Positions 1 to 7,561 of a stretch of 64,000 bases of DNA are shown here, in pieces. Position numbers and translations under genes: made by a program. Below the pieces are notes generated by a model that did no database searches, was not told the DNA's origin, and saw nothing but the letters and a program-made list of their open reading frames with translations. Each line of letters starts with the position of its first letter. The first letter of the stretch is position 1. The stretch comes from Sphingomonas sp. CFBP 8760 (GTDB lineage: Bacteria > Pseudomonadota > Alphaproteobacteria > Sphingomonadales > Sphingomonadaceae): assembly GCF_014841615.1 (NCBI RefSeq), contig NZ_JACYUG010000006.1:116639-180638 (forward strand). The letters are read 5' to 3'.

Positions 1-878
1 CGCAGGCGGCGACGCGTCGCCGCGGTGGCGCCGACCCCGGCCGCACCGGCCCCGATCAGCAAGGCCAGCACCAGGACGAACGAGGTACCGGCCGCGGCAC
101 CGGCCGCCTTGTCGGTGGCGGACTTCGCGGTCGCGACCGTCTCGTTCTTGGTCTGGACGAAACGCTGCTTGGCGCGCGTCACCTGGGCCTGTGCCTCGGG
201 ACGGCTGATCTTGCGCTGGGCGGCGACGATGTCGACGATGCGGGCCTCGGCCTGCTGGCCATCGGTGCCGCCACGGGCGAGCGCGGGCAGTTCGGTCGCG
301 ATTTCCTTCTGCGCCTGTTCAGGCGTCATCTGCGCAGGATCGTTCGGCGCATCCGACAGATAGGCCGCGGCCTCGCTGCGCACGTCGGTTTCGTCGATCC
401 CGGCGAGCGATGCCGCCTTGGGCGCCGCCGCGCCCACCGTGGTACCGGCCGCGCCGGCCACCGCGCCCACCGTGCGGAACGCGCCGCCGATGATACCGCC
501 GACCGCCGAGGTCAGCAGGTACAGCGTCAGGATCAGCGTGACGCCCCACACGACCAGACCATGGACGAGCGCGTCGAACCGCTCATGCACCCCGGCGACG
601 CGCGCGGCGGCATAACCGCCCGCCCCCAGCGCCACCACCGTGGTGATGAGCCAGTAGATGCCGGCGCCGATGCCGAACCCGGTGGCGCCGGGCGTCGTGC
701 CCTCGACCGGATCGACCATGGTCAGGCCGATGCCGGCCCCCAGGATGCCCAGCACCAGCTGGACCGCGACGGCGATGACGACGCCGGCGAAGATCGCACC
801 CCATGAGATGCGGGTCGCCGTCTTGCCGGGGTAAGCGGCATCGGCCGACGCAAGGCCGGTAGTAACGTGGGTCGTCAT
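1..878 (-). CDS. YrzE-like multi-pass membrane protein, C-terminus cut by window edge
   Basis: The frame opens at an ATG at 878, preceded by AGGAG about five bases upstream, and stays open to position 1, so the C-terminus is missing. The N-terminus (MTTHVTTGLASADAAYPGK) leads into several glycine/alanine-rich hydrophobic segments at roughly residues 25-55, 65-90 and 105-145. A polar, charged stretch follows at about 150-260, then a last membrane segment. This layout fits the YrzE-like/PhnA-like integral membrane proteins common in sphingomonads, which have no known biochemical role. It is the first of several stress/envelope genes transcribed leftwards. The family assignment rests on topology and overall look, not on a catalytic motif. 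Confidence 0.65.
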   Translation of the reverse strand, partial: MTTHVTTGLASADAAYPGKTATRISWGAIFAGVVIAVAVQLVLGILGAGIGLTMVDPVEGTTPGATGFGIGAGIYWLITTVVALGAGGYAAARVAGVHERFDALVHGLVVWGVTLILTLYLLTSAVGGIIGGAFRTVGAVAGAAGTTVGAAAPKAASLAGIDETDVRSEAAAYLSDAPNDPAQMTPEQAQKEIATELPALARGGTDGQQAEARIVDIVAAQRKISRPEAQAQVTRAKQRFVQTKNETVATAKSATDKAAGAAAGTSFVLVLALLIGAGAAGVGATAATRRRL

Positions 879-912
879 AATCACTCCTGTTGAAATCTGA
901 TGGTCGCCGCGG

Positions 913-1143
913 TCAGCGCCGCGGGGATTTCCCGGTCGTCGGGGCGTCATCCGCCCCGGACCCGTTCGATGGGGATTTCTGAACTCCGGCCCCCTCGACT
1001 CCAGCCTTGCGTTCGGCCGTGCCGCGATCGCGCGCGGCGTCGTCGCCGATCAGCTTGCCGATCGCCTCGTGGACCGAGCCTTTGGTCGCGCGGGTCGCCG
1101 CCGCCTTCGCCGCGGCATCGTCGCCTGTCCGTCGCGCCGTCAT
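913..1143 (-). CDS. small CsbD-like protein
   Basis: This gene encodes 76 residues and is mostly hydrophilic. The core around residues 20-48 (KGSVHEAIGKLIGDDAARD) resembles the CsbD repeat of general-stress proteins, in which KGxxxEAxGKLxGD is followed by a short acidic/basic helix. The tail is low-complexity and rich in serine, glycine, proline and alanine. The ATG at 1143 overlaps the TGA of the upstream PAS-LuxR gene by four bases (ATGA), so translation is probably coupled. CsbD proteins are induced by general stress in many bacteria, but their molecular function is unknown. The short, diverged match limits confidence. Confidence 0.55.
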   Translation of the reverse strand: MTARRTGDDAAAKAAATRATKGSVHEAIGKLIGDDAARDRGTAERKAGVEGAGVQKSPSNGSGADDAPTTGKSPRR

Positions 1144-2660
1144 GCCACCGTCTCCTGAACCGGCTTCTCGATCGCGACGCCTTCGCCGTCGAAGCCGCGG
1201 GCGCGCGCCCACGCCACTGCGGCGATCCGGCGGTTGACGCCGATCTTGGCGTAGATGCGCGCGACGTGGTTGCGCACGGTATTGCCCGCGACATCCAGGG
1301 TGCGCGCGATCGTCTTGTCATCGCAGCCGCGGCAGATCAGCGCCAGCACGTCGCGTTCGCGCGCGGTCAGGTCGTCCAGCCCGGGGCCGTCGGGCGCCAT
1401 CTGCGGCGCCCGCAGCCGGGCCAGCTTGTCCATGACGGTGCGGCTGAACCAGCTCGTATCCTTCATCACCGCCTCGATCGCCTCGACCAGCTCGACCTCG
1501 GTCGCCTTGCGCTGGGTGATGTCCTGAAACGCCCACAGCACGCAGGCATCGTCGCCCAGCCGGATCGCCTCGGTCGAGACGATGCAGTCGATCGCGGCGC
1601 CGTCCTTGCCGTGGATGCGCGCTTCGCGGCCGCGCAGATCGTGGCCGCCATCGATCGCCGCCTCGATCTGGCGACGCATCGCGTCGCTTTCCCACAACTC
1701 CACCTCGCCCAGCGGCCGGCCGATGATCTCGGTCGCGCTGTAGCCGGTCATCTGGGTGAAGCTGGCATTGACCTCGCACAGCAGGTGCCCGTCGCGCGCC
1801 CCGATCGCCATCGGCACCGGCGCCAGCTGGAACGTGCGGGTGAAGCGCTCCTCGCTATGGCGCAGCGCGCCCTCGGCCTTCCGGCGGGGTTCCAGATCGG
1901 CGAAGGTGAACAGCATGCAGGGCTGATCGTCCATGTCGATCGGCTGACCCGCGACGATCACCAGTCGGGTACCGCCGCCGGGCAGTTCCAGTTCCGCCTC
2001 CATCTGCGGGATCGTCCTGCCCTCGGCCAGGCGTGCCTTGGCCAGATCGCGGCGGTCCGCATCGCGCAGCACGTCGATGTCGTAGACGGTCTTGCACAAC
2101 ACCTGATCGCGCTGCCGCTCGGTCATGTCGAGGAAACCCTGATTGACCTTCACGAACCGGAGGTCGCTCAACCGGCAGATCACCGCGGGCGCGGGATTGG
2201 CGTTGAACGACTGTTCGAACCGGTCCTCCGCCTCGAACCGGGCGGACACGTCCTGAATGATCAGGACGAGGCACGCCGGCTCGCCATTGTCGGCATCGTT
2301 GAGGACGAGGCTGCGCACCTGATGGACCCAGCGTGGCGCATCCTCGCCCGCGACGGTCACCTCGACCACCACCTCGGAGAAGGAGTCCCCCGCGACGACG
2401 CGTTCGATCGGGTATTCGTCCGCCTCGACCCGGTGGTTGTTGCGGTAGCGCAACTGGAAGCGCGCCCGGTATTCGTCCACGGTCGCGCCCAGATCGGCGA
2501 TGTCGCCGACGCCGTGCATGGCGAGCGCGGCATCGTTCGCCCAGAGCAAACTCTGGTCGGGATCGATCAGGATCACGCCCTCGTCCAGACCGGCGATGAT
2601 CTGGCGCAGATGGCGCAGATCGGCGGTCTCGCGCAGGGATTTGAACAATGCCTCGGCCAT
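1140..2660 (-). CDS. three-PAS LuxR-type transcriptional regulator
   Basis: This 506-residue cytoplasmic regulator has three PAS folds, at about residues 12-130, 145-265 and 275-395, and a C-terminal LuxR/GerE helix-turn-helix at about 430-490. The helix-turn-helix carries the typical LTARERDVLALICRG start and the TIARTLDVAGNTVRNHVARI recognition region. There is no receiver domain, so the signal should be sensed by PAS ligands or partner proteins. It forms an overlapping pair with the downstream CsbD-like gene and lies seven bases from the upstream CsbD-like gene, so it probably belongs to the same stress unit. No cysteine or histidine motif identifying a flavin (LOV) or haem cofactor was found in the PAS domains. 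The ligand is unknown. Confidence 0.8.
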   Translation of the reverse strand: MAEALFKSLRETADLRHLRQIIAGLDEGVILIDPDQSLLWANDAALAMHGVGDIADLGATVDEYRARFQLRYRNNHRVEADEYPIERVVAGDSFSEVVVEVTVAGEDAPRWVHQVRSLVLNDADNGEPACLVLIIQDVSARFEAEDRFEQSFNANPAPAVICRLSDLRFVKVNQGFLDMTERQRDQVLCKTVYDIDVLRDADRRDLAKARLAEGRTIPQMEAELELPGGGTRLVIVAGQPIDMDDQPCMLFTFADLEPRRKAEGALRHSEERFTRTFQLAPVPMAIGARDGHLLCEVNASFTQMTGYSATEIIGRPLGEVELWESDAMRRQIEAAIDGGHDLRGREARIHGKDGAAIDCIVSTEAIRLGDDACVLWAFQDITQRKATEVELVEAIEAVMKDTSWFSRTVMDKLARLRAPQMAPDGPGLDDLTARERDVLALICRGCDDKTIARTLDVAGNTVRNHVARIYAKIGVNRRIAAVAWARARGFDGEGVAIEKPVQETVA

Positions 2661-2666
2661 GACGGA

Positions 2667-3032
2667 TCAGTCGCGACGCCCGTGGACCAGCCAGGCGAGG
2701 CCGTATCCGACCAGCGCGGCGGCGGCGGCCCACAGCAGCGGCGTATCCTCCACGGTGCGCACGGCGGCCGTGCCACCCTTGCGGGCCGCATCGACGACCT
2801 TTTCGCCCGCCGCCGTCAGCCGCTCGCGCGCATCCTCGGCCAGGTACGGCGCGGTATCGATCGCGTCGTTCACGACCGAGCGGGCGCGGCCATAGCCATG
2901 TTGCGCGGCCCCGGCGACCTGATCGACGATGCCGTCGACCTTCCAGTCACGGCTGTCGACGGCGTCGCCGATCGACTTCTCGACCTTGCCGCCGACATAG
3001 CGGGCACCGCCCTGCAATTCGTCCTTGTTCAT
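2667..3032 (-). CDS. CsbD-like protein with C-terminal membrane anchor
   Basis: This gene encodes 121 residues. The N-terminal third (MNKDELQGGARYVGGKVEKS) is the CsbD-type helix pair. The middle is amphipathic and alanine-rich. A C-terminal hydrophobic stretch (LLWAAAAALVGYGLAWLV) ends in a positively charged tail and is likely a membrane anchor of the kind seen in ElaB/YqjD-like proteins. Two in-frame ATGs exist. The one at 3032 is preferred because AAGGA sits seven bases upstream, whereas the one at 3047 lacks a good ribosome site. It lies just upstream of the PAS-LuxR gene on the same strand. A role in stress or membrane adaptation is inferred from family and context only. Confidence 0.65.
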   Translation of the reverse strand: MNKDELQGGARYVGGKVEKSIGDAVDSRDWKVDGIVDQVAGAAQHGYGRARSVVNDAIDTAPYLAEDARERLTAAGEKVVDAARKGGTAAVRTVEDTPLLWAAAAALVGYGLAWLVHGRRD

Positions 3033-3071
3033 CGCTCTGTCCTTCATGTTGGGAATGGGAATGGGCCGCCG

Positions 3072-3392
3072 TTACGGCATGACACCGCAACCGGCCGCGG
3101 CCTTGCCGACCGCCAGCGGGATCGCCGGGTCCCTGAGTTCGCCGGCGACCCGCAGCAGATCGCCGACCGTCAGGACGCCGGGGCTGGTATCGTTCTTGCC
3201 GTAAGCCGCCGCGGCGCGCCCGAGCTGCCGGAGCTGGCCGAGCGAGAGATCGCCCTGCAAACGGGTGCCGACGCAATCGGCGCGCTGTTCGTCGAGGCCA
3301 TAGCGCTGGAGACCGGTCGAAATCCGCGTCGCCGGTGCGGCACAGGCGACCAGCGTCAAGGCGCCGGCGATGGTGACGATGATGGTCTTCAC
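3072..3392 (-). CDS. small predicted lipoprotein
   Basis: This gene encodes 106 residues from a GTG start at 3392. AGAGGA lies six bases upstream, which favours this start over an ATG at 3446 that would bury the signal peptide. The N-terminus (VKTIIVTIAGALTLVAC) is a lipoprotein signal with a lipobox ending at Cys17. The mature part is mostly helical and contains two further cysteines, in RADCVGT and near the end in AAGCGV, which could form a disulfide in the periplasm. No family with a known function was recognised. A sequence matching the EcfG sigma-factor consensus lies about 50 bases upstream, so it is probably part of the general stress response. Confidence 0.65.
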   Translation of the reverse strand: MKTIIVTIAGALTLVACAAPATRISTGLQRYGLDEQRADCVGTRLQGDLSLGQLRQLGRAAAAYGKNDTSPGVLTVGDLLRVAGELRDPAIPLAVGKAAAGCGVMP

Positions 3393-3441
3393 GGCAATTC
3401 CTCTCGCGACCGCGTCCGCTGGTCGCGGCCGGTTCGGGCGT

Positions 3442-3469
3442 ATCAACCACCCGGGAAGTTGCCCGTTCC
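3442..3469 (-). promoter_or_regulatory. EcfG-type general stress promoter
   Basis: Read on the minus strand, GGAAC (complement of 3465-3469) is followed by exactly 17 bases and then GTTGAT (complement of 3442-3447). This matches the GGAAC-N16/17-GTT consensus of alphaproteobacterial EcfG sigma factors. It lies 50 bases before the GTG of the lipoprotein gene, a normal leader length. The match is seen directly; its activity is inferred. Confidence 0.6.
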
Positions 3470-3489
3470 TGGTATTTTAGCCGATCCGG

Positions 3490-3684
3490 CTAGTCTTGAT
3501 GTACCACATCGATACGATCGGCCTGTGTCAGATAGAGTTTGCGCAGGCGCAGATGGATCGCACGGGCATCGGCATCCCGCGTCTGTCCGGCGAGCCGTTC
3601 GTGATCCCCCGCACGCTTGAGCAGATATTCATGCTCGTCCGGCCCGGTGCGGGGGGCGGGATCGGGATCATACTGGTCGGCCAT
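3490..3684 (-). CDS. short charged protein of unknown function
   Basis: This gene encodes 64 residues from an ATG at 3684. It is highly charged and helical, starting MADQYDPDPAPRTGPDEHEY. A heptad-like central region, rich in leucine, arginine and alanine, could form a short helical hairpin. There is no signal peptide or membrane segment. Proteins of this size and composition recur in sphingomonads without an assigned role. It is followed by the EcfG-type promoter and stress lipoprotein on the same strand, and PYP lies divergently upstream. Its small size and lack of a family match make it tentative. Confidence 0.4.
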   Translation of the reverse strand: MADQYDPDPAPRTGPDEHEYLLKRAGDHERLAGQTRDADARAIHLRLRKLYLTQADRIDVVHQD

Positions 3685-3875
3685 GGCCGATCGCTACCAT
3701 GCGGGCATGGCCAGCCATATCGTCCAGATGCACCAACGCCGTGGTACAAGCGCACCAGTGGCGGGGCAGCCATGTCGTGCCGCCGCGCCGGGGGCATCCA
3801 CGCTCGACCGGGACGCGATTTTAGCAGACATTTAACCGTTCTTTGGCAGAGGCCGACGATAAAGGAGTGCCCAAG

Positions 3876-4244
3876 GTGCTGGTGGTGGAAACGGGGTTCG
3901 AGACGGTCGCGCTGCGCGATCTGGAGACGATGACCGTCGAGGAACGCGACGCCCTGCCGTTCGGGGTGGTCGGATTCGGCGCGGACACGATCGTCCAGAC
4001 CTATAACGCGACGGAGGCACGGATGTCCGGGCTCGATCCGACGACGGTGGTCGGCGTCCCCTTCTTCGATGCCGTCGCGCAGTGCATGAACAACTTTCTG
4101 GTCGCGCAGCGGTTCGAGGACGAGGCGGATCTGGACGAGATCGTCCCCTATGTCCTGACCTTGCGGATGCGCCCGACCAAGGTGCGGCTGCGGCTGCTGG
4201 CGATCGCCGGCATGCCGCGCCGCTATATCCTGATCGAACGATGA
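3876..4244 (+). CDS. pyp: photoactive yellow protein (blue-light receptor)
   Basis: This 122-residue cytoplasmic PAS-fold photoreceptor binds p-coumaric acid through a cysteine thioester. It aligns along its length with Halorhodospira PYP: LPFGVVGF, a QTYNATEAR segment, LDPTTVVGVPFFDAVAQC and RMRPTKVRLRL. The chromophore residues are present: Tyr43 and Glu47 (Tyr42 and Glu46 in the type protein) and Cys70 (Cys69). Two nearby positions differ: Thr50 is Ser51 here, and Arg52 is Leu53. The GTG at 3876 is chosen because AAAGGAG lies eight bases upstream and the length then matches the family's 125 residues. A TTG at 3843 would add 11 residues with no ribosome site. The diguanylate cyclase starts seven bases downstream, which implies that the two are expressed together. 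Confidence 0.93.
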   Translation: MLVVETGFETVALRDLETMTVEERDALPFGVVGFGADTIVQTYNATEARMSGLDPTTVVGVPFFDAVAQCMNNFLVAQRFEDEADLDEIVPYVLTLRMRPTKVRLRLLAIAGMPRRYILIER

Positions 4245-4251
4245 GGCGGTC

Positions 4252-5541
4252 ATGACCGACAAGTCGAGCGAGGAACAGCTACTCGAATTCCTCTATGCCT
4301 GTCCCGTCGGGCTGATCGAATGCGATGCCGCCGGCGATATCGGGATGATGAACCCCCATGCGATGCAGCACCTGCTGCCGCTGGCGGGGCCGCGCGATGC
4401 CGGCAACCTGTTCGCGGCGATGGAACGCCACGCCCCCGAACTGCGCAGCATCGTGGCCGCCCATGCCCCCGCCACCGGGCGCGTCTGCGATGGTCACCGC
4501 ATCTTCGTCGACCTCGGCCCCGGTCGCAAGGCGGGGGCGCCCAAGGTGCTGGCGTGTACGATCGTGAAGCTGGGCGTCGATCGCCTGATGGTGACGCTGA
4601 CGGATATCAGCCAGCAGGTGGTGCAGGAGGAACGGCTGCGTCAGGCGGATGCGTGGTTCGCGACCCTGCTCGACGGGATCAACGACTATGCCGCGCTGAC
4701 GATCAGGACCGATGGCCGGATCGCCTCGGTCGATCCCTGCTTCACCCGGCAGACCGGCCACGACCATGCGGCGGTGATCGGTCGCGACCTCGCCGACATC
4801 CTGACCGCCGACACCGCCGGCGGCGACCTGCGGCTGGGCGAACAGCTGGAGATCGCCGCGCGCGACGGCTGGCACCTGCAGGAGGGGTGGCAGAGCCGCG
4901 CCGATGGCGGGCGCTACTGGTGCCAGCGGCTCGTCGTCGCGCGGTCGGAGGGGGACGATCCCGCCCCGTCCGGCTTCTCGGTGGTGCTGCGCGACGTTCC
5001 ACGCCACGAAACCGCGGCGGCCGACCTGCGCCGCCTGCTGACCTGCGACCATCTGACCGGCGCGGCCAACCGTCGTCACTTCGCGCAGACGATGGAGCGC
5101 GAACAGGCGAACTGGCAGGAACTGCGGCAGTCGCTGTCGCTGATCGTCCTCGATCTCGATCACTTCAAGGCGGTGAACGACGTCCATGGCCACCCGGTCG
5201 GCGACGTGCTGCTCCGTCAGGTCGCCGAGACCTGTACCGCGCTGCTGCCGCCACGGGGCATCTTCGCCCGGCTGGGCGGCGAGGAATTCGGCGCGCTGCT
5301 GCCGCGCCACGACCATGCGCAGGCGATCGCGCTGGCCGAACAGATGCGCCAGGGGATCGCCGCGCTGGAGATCGCGACCCCGCACGGGCCGCTCAACGCC
5401 ACCGCGAGCCTGGGCTGGGCCACGCTGGACGAGGCGGGCGGATCGATCGACGCACTGATCGCGCTGGCCGACAAGCGGCTCTACGCCGCCAAACATGCCG
5501 GCCGGAACCAGGTCTACCAGCCCGAGGCCCGCGCGGCGTGA
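4252..5541 (+). CDS. PAS-PAS-GGDEF diguanylate cyclase
   Basis: This 429-residue protein has two PAS-like domains (about 10-115 and 130-250) and a GGDEF domain (about 255-425). The signature GGEEF at 342-346 and the metal/nucleotide segments DLDHFKAVNDVHGHPVGD are intact, so it should make c-di-GMP from two GTP. The product-inhibition I-site, RxxD five residues before GGEEF, is replaced by PPRG, so feedback inhibition is probably absent. There is no membrane segment. It begins seven bases after pyp with GAGG upstream of its ATG, and its TGA overlaps the ligase start. This placement suggests that it is the output or partner of the light sensor, by protein contact or co-expression. Confidence 0.9.
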   Translation: MTDKSSEEQLLEFLYACPVGLIECDAAGDIGMMNPHAMQHLLPLAGPRDAGNLFAAMERHAPELRSIVAAHAPATGRVCDGHRIFVDLGPGRKAGAPKVLACTIVKLGVDRLMVTLTDISQQVVQEERLRQADAWFATLLDGINDYAALTIRTDGRIASVDPCFTRQTGHDHAAVIGRDLADILTADTAGGDLRLGEQLEIAARDGWHLQEGWQSRADGGRYWCQRLVVARSEGDDPAPSGFSVVLRDVPRHETAAADLRRLLTCDHLTGAANRRHFAQTMEREQANWQELRQSLSLIVLDLDHFKAVNDVHGHPVGDVLLRQVAETCTALLPPRGIFARLGGEEFGALLPRHDHAQAIALAEQMRQGIAALEIATPHGPLNATASLGWATLDEAGGSIDALIALADKRLYAAKHAGRNQVYQPEARAA

Positions 5542-6710
5542 CGACTGCTGCCCCTTCCCGTACAGCGGTGCGCCGCATCGCCTGTGCCGTCGTCGCCGCC
5601 GAACTGCGCCGTCTGCGCGAGGATGGCGTCCTGCCGACACTGCCGGCGGACGGCTGGCCCGATGCGACACCGATCGGCGACGACGGGCTCGGCCTCGATT
5701 CGATGGAGCAACTGGGCGCGCTGGGGGCACTGGCGGAGGCGTTCGATCTCGACGACAGCCTGCTGGGTGGCGATCCGCCATGCCTGGTCGGCGGCTGGAT
5801 CGACTGGATCATGCTGGGTCATGCCGCGGGCGACGGCCGGATGACGGTCCGCACGTCGGGATCGACCGGCAACCCGGCACCCTGCAACCACGCGATGGCC
5901 GACCTGCTGGACGAGGCGGCGTTCCTGGCGACGTGTTTCCCCGGCCGGCGACGCGTGGTGGCGCTGGTGCCCGCGCATCACCTGTACGGCATCATCTGGA
6001 CGGCGCTGCTGCCGGCGGCGCTGGACGTGCCGGTCGTCGTGCGCACGGCCGGCACCTCGCGGGGCCTGACCGCCGGCGATCTGGTCGTCGCGGTGCCCGA
6101 CCAGTGGCAGGCGATCCTGCGCCTGACCCGCCGGTTCCCGGACGATGTCGTCGGCGTCAGTTCGGCGGGGCCGCTTGGCGACGGACTGGCGGCGGCGTTG
6201 CCGGCGGCGGGGCTGGCCCGACTGCTCGACATCTACGGATCGTCGGAAACCAGCGGGATCGCACTGCGCGAACTGCCGACGACCGCCTATGATCTGCTGC
6301 CCCGCTGGCGGTTGCTGCCGCATGGCGACGAGGACTGGCGGCTCGGTGACCGTGACGGCGGGGTCCACGCCCTGCCCGACCAGATAGAACGCGTCGGCGA
6401 CCGTGCCATCCGGCCGGTTCGCCGACGCGACGGCGCGGTGCAGGTCGCCGGTCACAATGTATGGCCCGACCGGGTCGCCGCGGTGCTGCGCGAGGTTGAC
6501 GGCGTCGCCGACGCGGCGGTGCGACTGCACGGCAACGGCCGGTTGAAGGCGTTCGTCGTGCCGCACGACGATCACGATCCCGCCGGCCTGTCGTCGCGGA
6601 TCGACCACGCCGTCGCCACCCGGCTGACCGAACCCGAACACCCCAAGAGCCTGCGCTTCGGCCCGGCCCTGCCGCGCAACGAGATGGGCAAGCTGAGAGA
6701 CTGGGCATGA
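5538..6710 (+). CDS. pcl: p-coumarate ligase of the PYP-activation family, with acyl-carrier-like N-terminus
   Basis: This 390-residue adenylate-forming enzyme starts at a GTG that overlaps the cyclase stop (GTGA). Its length fits the short ligases encoded beside pyp genes, which activate p-coumarate for attachment to PYP. The adenylate motif TSGSTG is at 106-111, although the usual PKG that follows is NPAPC. YGSSETSG and the C-terminal PRNEMGKLRDW, with the A10-type lysine, are also present. Residues 1-92 replace the usual N-terminal subdomain and look like an acyl carrier protein: DDGLGLDSMEQL carries a candidate phosphopantetheine serine at Ser55. The p-coumarate substrate is inferred from the adjacent pyp gene. 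No tyrosine ammonia-lyase is encoded in the window. Confidence 0.85.
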   Translation: MTTAAPSRTAVRRIACAVVAAELRRLREDGVLPTLPADGWPDATPIGDDGLGLDSMEQLGALGALAEAFDLDDSLLGGDPPCLVGGWIDWIMLGHAAGDGRMTVRTSGSTGNPAPCNHAMADLLDEAAFLATCFPGRRRVVALVPAHHLYGIIWTALLPAALDVPVVVRTAGTSRGLTAGDLVVAVPDQWQAILRLTRRFPDDVVGVSSAGPLGDGLAAALPAAGLARLLDIYGSSETSGIALRELPTTAYDLLPRWRLLPHGDEDWRLGDRDGGVHALPDQIERVGDRAIRPVRRRDGAVQVAGHNVWPDRVAAVLREVDGVADAAVRLHGNGRLKAFVVPHDDHDPAGLSSRIDHAVATRLTEPEHPKSLRFGPALPRNEMGKLRDWA

Positions 6711-7552
6711 TGCATTCCCCGATCACCGCGGCCGATGTCGCGCTCGCCAAACCCGTCACGATCGCGCCCGTCGGCATGGCGCCTTCCGGCATGGCGGAGG
6801 CGTGCCGGGGATGCCGCAGCGGTGCCCCGCTCAACATCGCGATCACGATGGCGTTCCAGCCGATCGTCGATATCGAAACCGGTGACGTCTTCGCCTACGA
6901 GGCGCTGGTGCGCGGGCTGGACGGTCGTTCCGCCGGCGAGGTGCTGGCCGGGGTCGCCCCGGACATGATCTACAAGTTCGATCAGGCGTGTCGGGTGAAG
7001 GCGATCGAGCTGGCCGGCGGCCTGTTCGATCCGGCGGGCGATACGAAGCTGTCGATCAACTTCATGCCGAATGCGGTGTACGAACCCAATGCCTGCATCC
7101 GCGCATCTCTGGCGGCGGCGCGGCGCGTGGGCTTCGATCCCGGCCGGCTGATGTTCGAATTCACCGAGAACGAACGGATGCGCGACGTGGCGCATGTCCA
7201 ACGCATCCTGGCCGCCTATCGCACGCGCGGCTTCACCACCGCGATCGACGATGTCGGGGCGGGCTATGCCGGACTGGGGCTGCTCGCCGACCTGCAACCC
7301 GATATGCTGAAGCTCGACATGGCGCTGATCCGGGGGATCGATGCCTCCGCCGCGCGTCGCACCATCGTGTCCGGCATGGTCCGGATCGCGGAGGGACTGG
7401 GCATCCGGTGCATCGCCGAGGGGATCGAGACGGCGGCGGAATTGCGCACCCTGACGGCGATCGGCATCCGCCTGTGCCAGGGATATGCGCTGGCCCGCCC
7501 CGCGACCGCAGCGCTGCCGCCGATCACCCTGCCCCTGTCCGATGATCGCTGA
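6707..7552 (+). CDS. EAL-domain c-di-GMP phosphodiesterase
   Basis: This 281-residue protein has a short N-terminal region with a CRGC pair, then a full EAL domain from about residue 45. The catalytic set looks complete: YEALVRG (Glu65), SINFMPNA, FEFTENE, the DDVGAG metal loop, LKLD, AEGIET and CQGYALARP. It should therefore hydrolyse c-di-GMP to pGpG. The ATG overlaps the ligase TGA (ATGA), so it is the fourth coupled gene of the PYP operon and antagonises the cyclase two genes upstream. It has no sensory domain, and regulation would have to come from a partner such as PYP or the cyclase. The downstream gene converges with a ten-base gap. Confidence 0.9.
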   Translation: MMHSPITAADVALAKPVTIAPVGMAPSGMAEACRGCRSGAPLNIAITMAFQPIVDIETGDVFAYEALVRGLDGRSAGEVLAGVAPDMIYKFDQACRVKAIELAGGLFDPAGDTKLSINFMPNAVYEPNACIRASLAAARRVGFDPGRLMFEFTENERMRDVAHVQRILAAYRTRGFTTAIDDVGAGYAGLGLLADLQPDMLKLDMALIRGIDASAARRTIVSGMVRIAEGLGIRCIAEGIETAAELRTLTAIGIRLCQGYALARPATAALPPITLPLSDDR

Positions 7553-7561
7553 CGCGCGGGC

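Noticed and set aside
900-3620. Long plus-strand frame opposite the PAS-LuxR and CsbD genes
   Set aside because: The minus-strand genes have domains, ribosome sites and overlaps; the plus frame has none.
3843-3875. TTG start giving PYP 11 more residues
   Set aside because: No ribosome site precedes it. AAAGGAG lies ideally before the GTG at 3876, and the shorter protein matches the family length.
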